A DNA stretch of 16,500 nucleotides from JAFLUQ01 sp964442035. Lineage in GTDB: Bacteria; Bacillota; Clostridia; UMGS1883. Under the pieces are notes generated by a model, which did no database searches, was not told the origin of the DNA, and saw nothing but the letters and a program-made list of their open reading frames with translations. The translations under genes and the position numbers were made by a program. Shown piece after piece: positions 14,256-16,500 of the stretch; the stretch's first letter is position 1; every line of letters starts with the position of its first letter. The stretch covers positions 1 through 16,500 of the forward strand of contig CAYTWZ010000035.1 of the NCBI GenBank assembly GCA_964442035.1, given 5' to 3'.

Positions 14256-14816
14256 ATGCGCAAGATTGTTTTTGACCGATACAAAATCATTGCAGACCCT
14301 GAAAAAACAAAACTAATATATAACAGGCGCGGACCCCACCTGCTTAAATGCTCTTGTCCGGGTTGCCAAAACTTTTTCAAAGCTGTATCTCCTTATGAGG
14401 ACGAGCTTAATGCCGCTTTGTCCGTATTGGGGATAGCGTGGGACAAGCCGGACAGTCTCAGAGTGCGTTATGCCGCAGACGATGAGGTGGTATATGACGC
14501 CGCTTACAGCTTTGTTGGGGAGATATTAAACGCCCCAAAGCAGTGGACAACCGCCAAAAACGAGCTTGGTAAGATCAGAACTCGTGTTCCGGATGCCGAT
14601 CGTCTTCTCAATGAGCGTATGAAGTTGAGCTTCCGCAAGGGCAAAGGCGGCAAAGCCGTGCTTCGGCTCACGGCGGCTCTGCCATGGGAAATGGAGACCC
14701 TTAACTGTATCTATGATCCAAAGGTGCATACCGCTGTCAAACCACTTCCCGGACAGGGCGAAAGATTATTTAACGATATTAAATATATTGTGGGGAAAAT
14801 TAAACATGATAGATAA
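14256..14816 (+). CDS. Conserved-looking protein with CxCx2C motif, function unknown
   Basis: I do not recognise this 186-residue protein. It is soluble, with no signal peptide or membrane segment. Near the N-terminus is a compact cysteine cluster Cys32-x-Cys34-x2-Cys37 (KCSCPGCQNF), which could bind zinc or an iron-sulfur cluster with a fourth ligand such as His28 or Cys151. The rest is mixed alpha/beta with several basic stretches. The open frame extends 32 codons upstream into sigF, but I place the start at 14256: a near-perfect promoter (14211-14239) would begin transcription inside that extension, and AGGTG (14246-14250) lies 5 bases upstream. It overlaps the HD-domain gene by 11 bases, so the two are probably one operon. 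Function is open. Confidence 0.75.
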   Translation: MRKIVFDRYKIIADPEKTKLIYNRRGPHLLKCSCPGCQNFFKAVSPYEDELNAALSVLGIAWDKPDSLRVRYAADDEVVYDAAYSFVGEILNAPKQWTTAKNELGKIRTRVPDADRLLNERMKLSFRKGKGGKAVLRLTAALPWEMETLNCIYDPKVHTAVKPLPGQGERLFNDIKYIVGKIKHDR

Positions 14817-15300
14817 ACTCACACTCAAAATGATCGAATACTACAGCGGAGACCCAAAAAGAATTCAGCATTTCCTTAAGGTGCATAGCTTTGCCCGTCT
14901 GATAGGTCGGGAGACGGGGCTGGATGATGGCAGTATGCTTGTCCTTGAGGCCGCCGCCGTTGTTCATGACATAGGCATCAAAAATGCTGAGCTTAAATAC
15001 GGCTCCTGCTCCGGCGCGCTCCAGGAAAAAGAGGGACCTCCGGAGGCTGAGAGGCTCCTTGACGAGCTTGGCTTTGCTCCCGACATAGCCGCAAGGATCT
15101 GCCAGCTGGTGGGAAGGCATCACACCTATACTGATATAGACGGCCCGGACTGTCAGATCCTTATCGAGGCGGATTTTTTGGTAAATCTGTTTGAGGACAA
15201 CTCTTCCCGTAACGCGGTGGAAGCCGCCATTAAAAATATATTCCGCACAGAAGCGGGAACAAGAATTTGCAAAACAATGTTTGCCTCGGTATTAGACTGA
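14806..15300 (+). CDS. HD-domain phosphohydrolase
   Basis: A 164-residue single-domain protein of the HD superfamily of metal-dependent phosphohydrolases. The expected ligands are His27 in the first helix (KVHSFAR), His54-Asp55 in VVHDIG, His105/His106 in GRHHTY and Asp123 in EADFLVN. The substrate is not determined by sequence; relatives act on nucleotides or phosphoesters. The ATG at 14806 is supported by GGGGA (14792-14796) 9 bases upstream and by homolog-like N-terminal length, although the frame stays open 31 codons further up. It overlaps the preceding CxCx2C gene by 11 bases. No clear terminator follows; only a 5-bp hairpin (CTGAA/TTCAG, at the stop codon region) is visible. Confidence 0.88.
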   Translation: MIDKLTLKMIEYYSGDPKRIQHFLKVHSFARLIGRETGLDDGSMLVLEAAAVVHDIGIKNAELKYGSCSGALQEKEGPPEAERLLDELGFAPDIAARICQLVGRHHTYTDIDGPDCQILIEADFLVNLFEDNSSRNAVEAAIKNIFRTEAGTRICKTMFASVLD

Positions 15301-15482
15301 ATAATTCAGCCCTATTGCTTAAATCAATCCTTGACGGGTGTTTCGGCAGATCGTTTAAAAAACCAAAAATACACCAAGTATTTATGCGCTTTTTGCCTTG
15401 ATGTGAGAAAAAATTATTCTTAAATCGGCATTTTAGAATTAATCGGTGCATCCCTAAAGATAAGAAAAATTTGAAAAAACTA
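15301..15482. other. Gene-free AT-rich spacer
   Basis: This 182-base stretch contains no convincing reading frame. An imperfect inverted repeat (ACACCAAG near 15370 with CTTGATGT near 15397-15404, one mismatch) is present but lacks a T tract. Nothing else is supported before the tRNA promoter. Confidence 0.6.
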
Positions 15483-15511
15483 TTGACAAACTTTATCATT
15501 TATATTATAAT
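15483..15511 (+). promoter_or_regulatory. Promoter of the first tRNA-Gln gene
   Basis: Perfect TTGACA (15483-15488) and TATAAT (15506-15511) hexamers lie 17 bases apart, an ideal vegetative promoter suited to a stable RNA. The same arrangement recurs 530 bases downstream before the second copy. Confidence 0.92.
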
Positions 15512-15532
15512 ACTTATCGTTGAAAGAAAAAT

Positions 15533-15606
15533 TGCCGAATTGTGTAAGGGTAGCACGACAGACTCTGACTCTGTTTGTGAGGGTTCGAATCCTTCTTCGG
15601 CAACCA
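15533..15606 (+). tRNA. tRNA-Gln (anticodon CTG), copy 1
   Basis: The 74-base gene folds as a complete cloverleaf. The acceptor stem TGCCGAA pairs with TTCGGCA over 7 bp, and the D arm has a 3-bp GTG/CAC stem with GG in the loop. The anticodon stem is ACAGA/TCTGT with loop CTCTGAC, giving anticodon CTG for CAG codons. The variable region has 4 bases and the T arm is GAGGG/CCTTC with TTCGAAT. CCA is encoded. The first pair is U1-A72, the identity element that GatCAB recognises in tRNA-Gln of bacteria using the amidotransferase route. It is identical in sequence to copy 2. Confidence 0.96.
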
Positions 15607-15608
15607 GC

Positions 15609-15636
15609 AAACGACAGGCTTAGCTTGTCGTTTTTT
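15609..15636 (+). terminator. Terminator after tRNA-Gln copy 1
   Basis: AAACGACA (15609-15616) pairs with TGTCGTTT (15626-15633), with a short internal extension, followed by a T run to 15636. It is positioned two bases after the encoded CCA and defines a single-gene tRNA unit. Confidence 0.85.
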
Positions 15637-15718
15637 CAATGTAATATACCTGTTTGTAACCATACTTGGCAAAGCTTCATATTATGTACCAGTATAGGTT
15701 AAGGAAGCAGTGCGTAAT

Positions 15719-15961
15719 ATGGAAAGAATAAATCTTACACTTGTTCCTCTGGGCAGCTATTGCAGTGTCACATCCATCGGCATAAGGGGAGCAATGAGGC
15801 ATAGATTGATGGATCTTGGTCTTATTGAGGGGACGCGCGTCAGTCCTCTTTTTAAAAATTTCAGGGGAGATTTGTGTGCATACGGTGTTCGGGGAGCGGT
15901 GATCGCCCTCAGACGTGAGGATGCGGAAAAAATAGAAGTAGAGTCGGAACAGAATCTGTAA
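15719..15961 (+). CDS. feoA: FeoA family protein
   Basis: A small (80-residue) SH3-like FeoA-domain protein. The family hallmark sequence is present: VPLGSYCSV, then GAMRHRLMDLGLIEGTRV, and a C-terminal RGAVIALRREDAEKIEV. FeoA proteins assist the ferrous iron transporter FeoB at the inner membrane or act as small cytoplasmic adaptors. No feoB follows; the gene is enclosed between two tRNA-Gln units. The start is uncertain: ATG 15719 gives a normal N-terminus but lies 13 bases from AAGGA (15701-15705), while an in-frame GTG at 15710 lies only 4 bases from it and would add three residues. A weak promoter (TTGTAA near 15654, TATTAT at 15680-15685, 20-base spacing) may serve it. No Fur-like operator was recognised. 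Confidence 0.88.
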   Translation: MERINLTLVPLGSYCSVTSIGIRGAMRHRLMDLGLIEGTRVSPLFKNFRGDLCAYGVRGAVIALRREDAEKIEVESEQNL

Positions 15962-16012
15962 AAAGCAGCGCAGACCGTTTTCCGTTTAAAATCAAAAAAA
16001 ATAAAAAAACTA

Positions 16013-16041
16013 TTGACAAACTCTTCTGTTTGTATTATAAT
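16013..16041 (+). promoter_or_regulatory. Promoter of the second tRNA-Gln gene
   Basis: Perfect TTGACA (16013-16018) and TATAAT (16036-16041) are 17 bases apart, as in copy 1. The preceding A-rich stretch ending in AAAAAACTA and the leader element ATCGTTGA are also shared, while the spacer and later leader bases differ. Confidence 0.92.
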
Positions 16042-16061
16042 ATCAATCGTTGAGAGGATAA

Positions 16062-16135
16062 TGCCGAATTGTGTAAGGGTAGCACGACAGACTCTGACTC
16101 TGTTTGTGAGGGTTCGAATCCTTCTTCGGCAACCA
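16062..16135 (+). tRNA. tRNA-Gln (anticodon CTG), copy 2
   Basis: All 74 bases are identical to the gene at 15533-15606, including the encoded CCA, the CTG anticodon and the U1-A72 first pair. It has its own promoter (16013-16041) and terminator, so it is an independent transcription unit, not part of a polycistronic tRNA cluster. Confidence 0.96.
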
Positions 16136-16139
16136 AATT

Positions 16140-16178
16140 AGCGTCATAATCCTGAATTGTGATTATGGCGCTTTTTTT
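16140..16178 (+). terminator. Terminator after tRNA-Gln copy 2
   Basis: A 12-bp stem with one T-G wobble (16140-16151 with 16161-16172) and a 9-base loop is followed by a T tract through 16178. Its sequence is unrelated to the terminator after copy 1. Confidence 0.9.
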
Positions 16179-16353
16179 GTGCTTTCGGGAGCTGTGTGTA
16201 ATGTGGCGTGCTGGGGTAAGCTGTCTTATGTCCGTACCGCACAGCTTTATTGCGTTCAATAAGGTTTTCGGCCACTATTGAATAGCTCGCTAAATCATGT
16301 TTAGGCAGTAATTAACTTTTAAATATTTTAAATACATCTATTTCTGTCAACAA

Positions 16354-16396
16354 CAAAAAAAGGCCAAAGCATCAAAATTGTTATTGGCCTTATTTT
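16354..16396 (-). terminator. Terminator-like inverted repeat, stronger on the minus strand
   Basis: AAGGCCAA (16360-16367) and TTGGCCTT (16384-16391) form a perfect 8-bp stem. On the minus strand the stem is followed directly by a T tract (A residues 16354-16361 on the plus strand), as in an intrinsic terminator. On the plus strand only ATTTTC follows, so it may work weakly in that direction too. The transcript it serves is not within the window. Confidence 0.65.
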
Positions 16397-16441
16397 CATA
16401 TTAACAAATATTTATTTTAAATTATTAAATATAACAAGCAG

Positions 16442-16470
16442 TTGACAATTGACTAAAAGAATGATACAAT
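16442..16470 (+). promoter_or_regulatory. Sigma-A promoter reading out of the right edge
   Basis: TTGACA (16442-16447) and TACAAT (16465-16470) lie exactly 17 bases apart. Transcription would start near 16477 and run out of the window; no start codon for its gene is visible in the last 25 bases. Confidence 0.75.
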
Positions 16471-16500
16471 GAATATAACTTTTTTAGACTTATAATATAA

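Larger units (their letters stand above)
16179..16500. other. Gene-free right end of the window
   Basis: No reading frame here is convincing. The region holds a 7-bp inverted repeat (AAGCTGT 16218-16224 with ACAGCTT 16241-16247), a terminator-like hairpin (16360-16391) and a + strand promoter (16442-16470). AT content rises sharply after about 16300. Confidence 0.6.

Noticed and set aside
16035..16259. Minus-strand 74-codon frame containing an AEEGFEPSQTESES-like segment
   Set aside because: It is the antisense translation of the second tRNA-Gln gene; such peptides are a common annotation artefact.
16200..16280. 26-codon plus-strand frame after the second tRNA terminator
   Set aside because: It has no ribosome-binding site, very short length and no recognisable sequence.

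Overview
This window looks like a chromosomal segment from a spore-forming, low-to-mid GC Firmicute of class Clostridia, probably an Oscillospiraceae/Ruminococcaceae-type anaerobe. The signs are the spoIIA sporulation operon, Shine-Dalgarno sites in the AGGAGG style, TTGACA-N17-TATAAT promoters with an exact 17-base spacer, and clostridial-type AroC and PheA proteins. All protein genes lie on the + strand. The taxonomic reading is inference from protein style, not from a search.

Region 1 (about 48-12424) is a run of ten tightly packed genes with gaps of 30 bases or less and many overlaps. They are aroB-aroA-aroC-pheA (late shikimate pathway to phenylpyruvate), an AI-2E/PerM-type membrane protein, a cytoplasmic GH51 alpha-L-arabinofuranosidase, an ECF transporter S component, a P1-family (S58) self-processing aminopeptidase, and a cell-wall trio of FHA-domain protein, SEDS glycosyltransferase and class B penicillin-binding protein. 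One strong promoter (48-76) precedes aroB. I found no convincing promoter or terminator between the genes, so the run may be a single long transcript.

Region 2 (12425-12738) is a 314-base gene-free interval packed with inverted repeats. It holds a 13-bp hairpin, a multibranched domain closed by a 9-bp helix, and a strong intrinsic terminator at 12646-12682. I read it as a candidate structured non-coding RNA of unidentified family, and it is the most unusual part of the window. Immediately after its terminator comes a full consensus match to a sigma-H promoter.

Region 3 (12739-14203) is the spoIIAA-spoIIAB-sigF operon, which controls forespore-specific sigma-F. The sigma-H promoter fits this, because sigma-H drives spoIIA in Bacillus.

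Region 4 (14211-15300) has its own sigma-A promoter, a very short leader, an unrecognised CxCx2C protein and an overlapping HD-domain phosphohydrolase.

Region 5 (15483-16178) contains two identical tRNA-Gln(CTG) genes, each with its own near-identical promoter and its own terminator, flanking a stand-alone feoA gene. The last ~320 bases carry no convincing gene, only an inverted-repeat terminator and an outward-facing promoter near the right edge.
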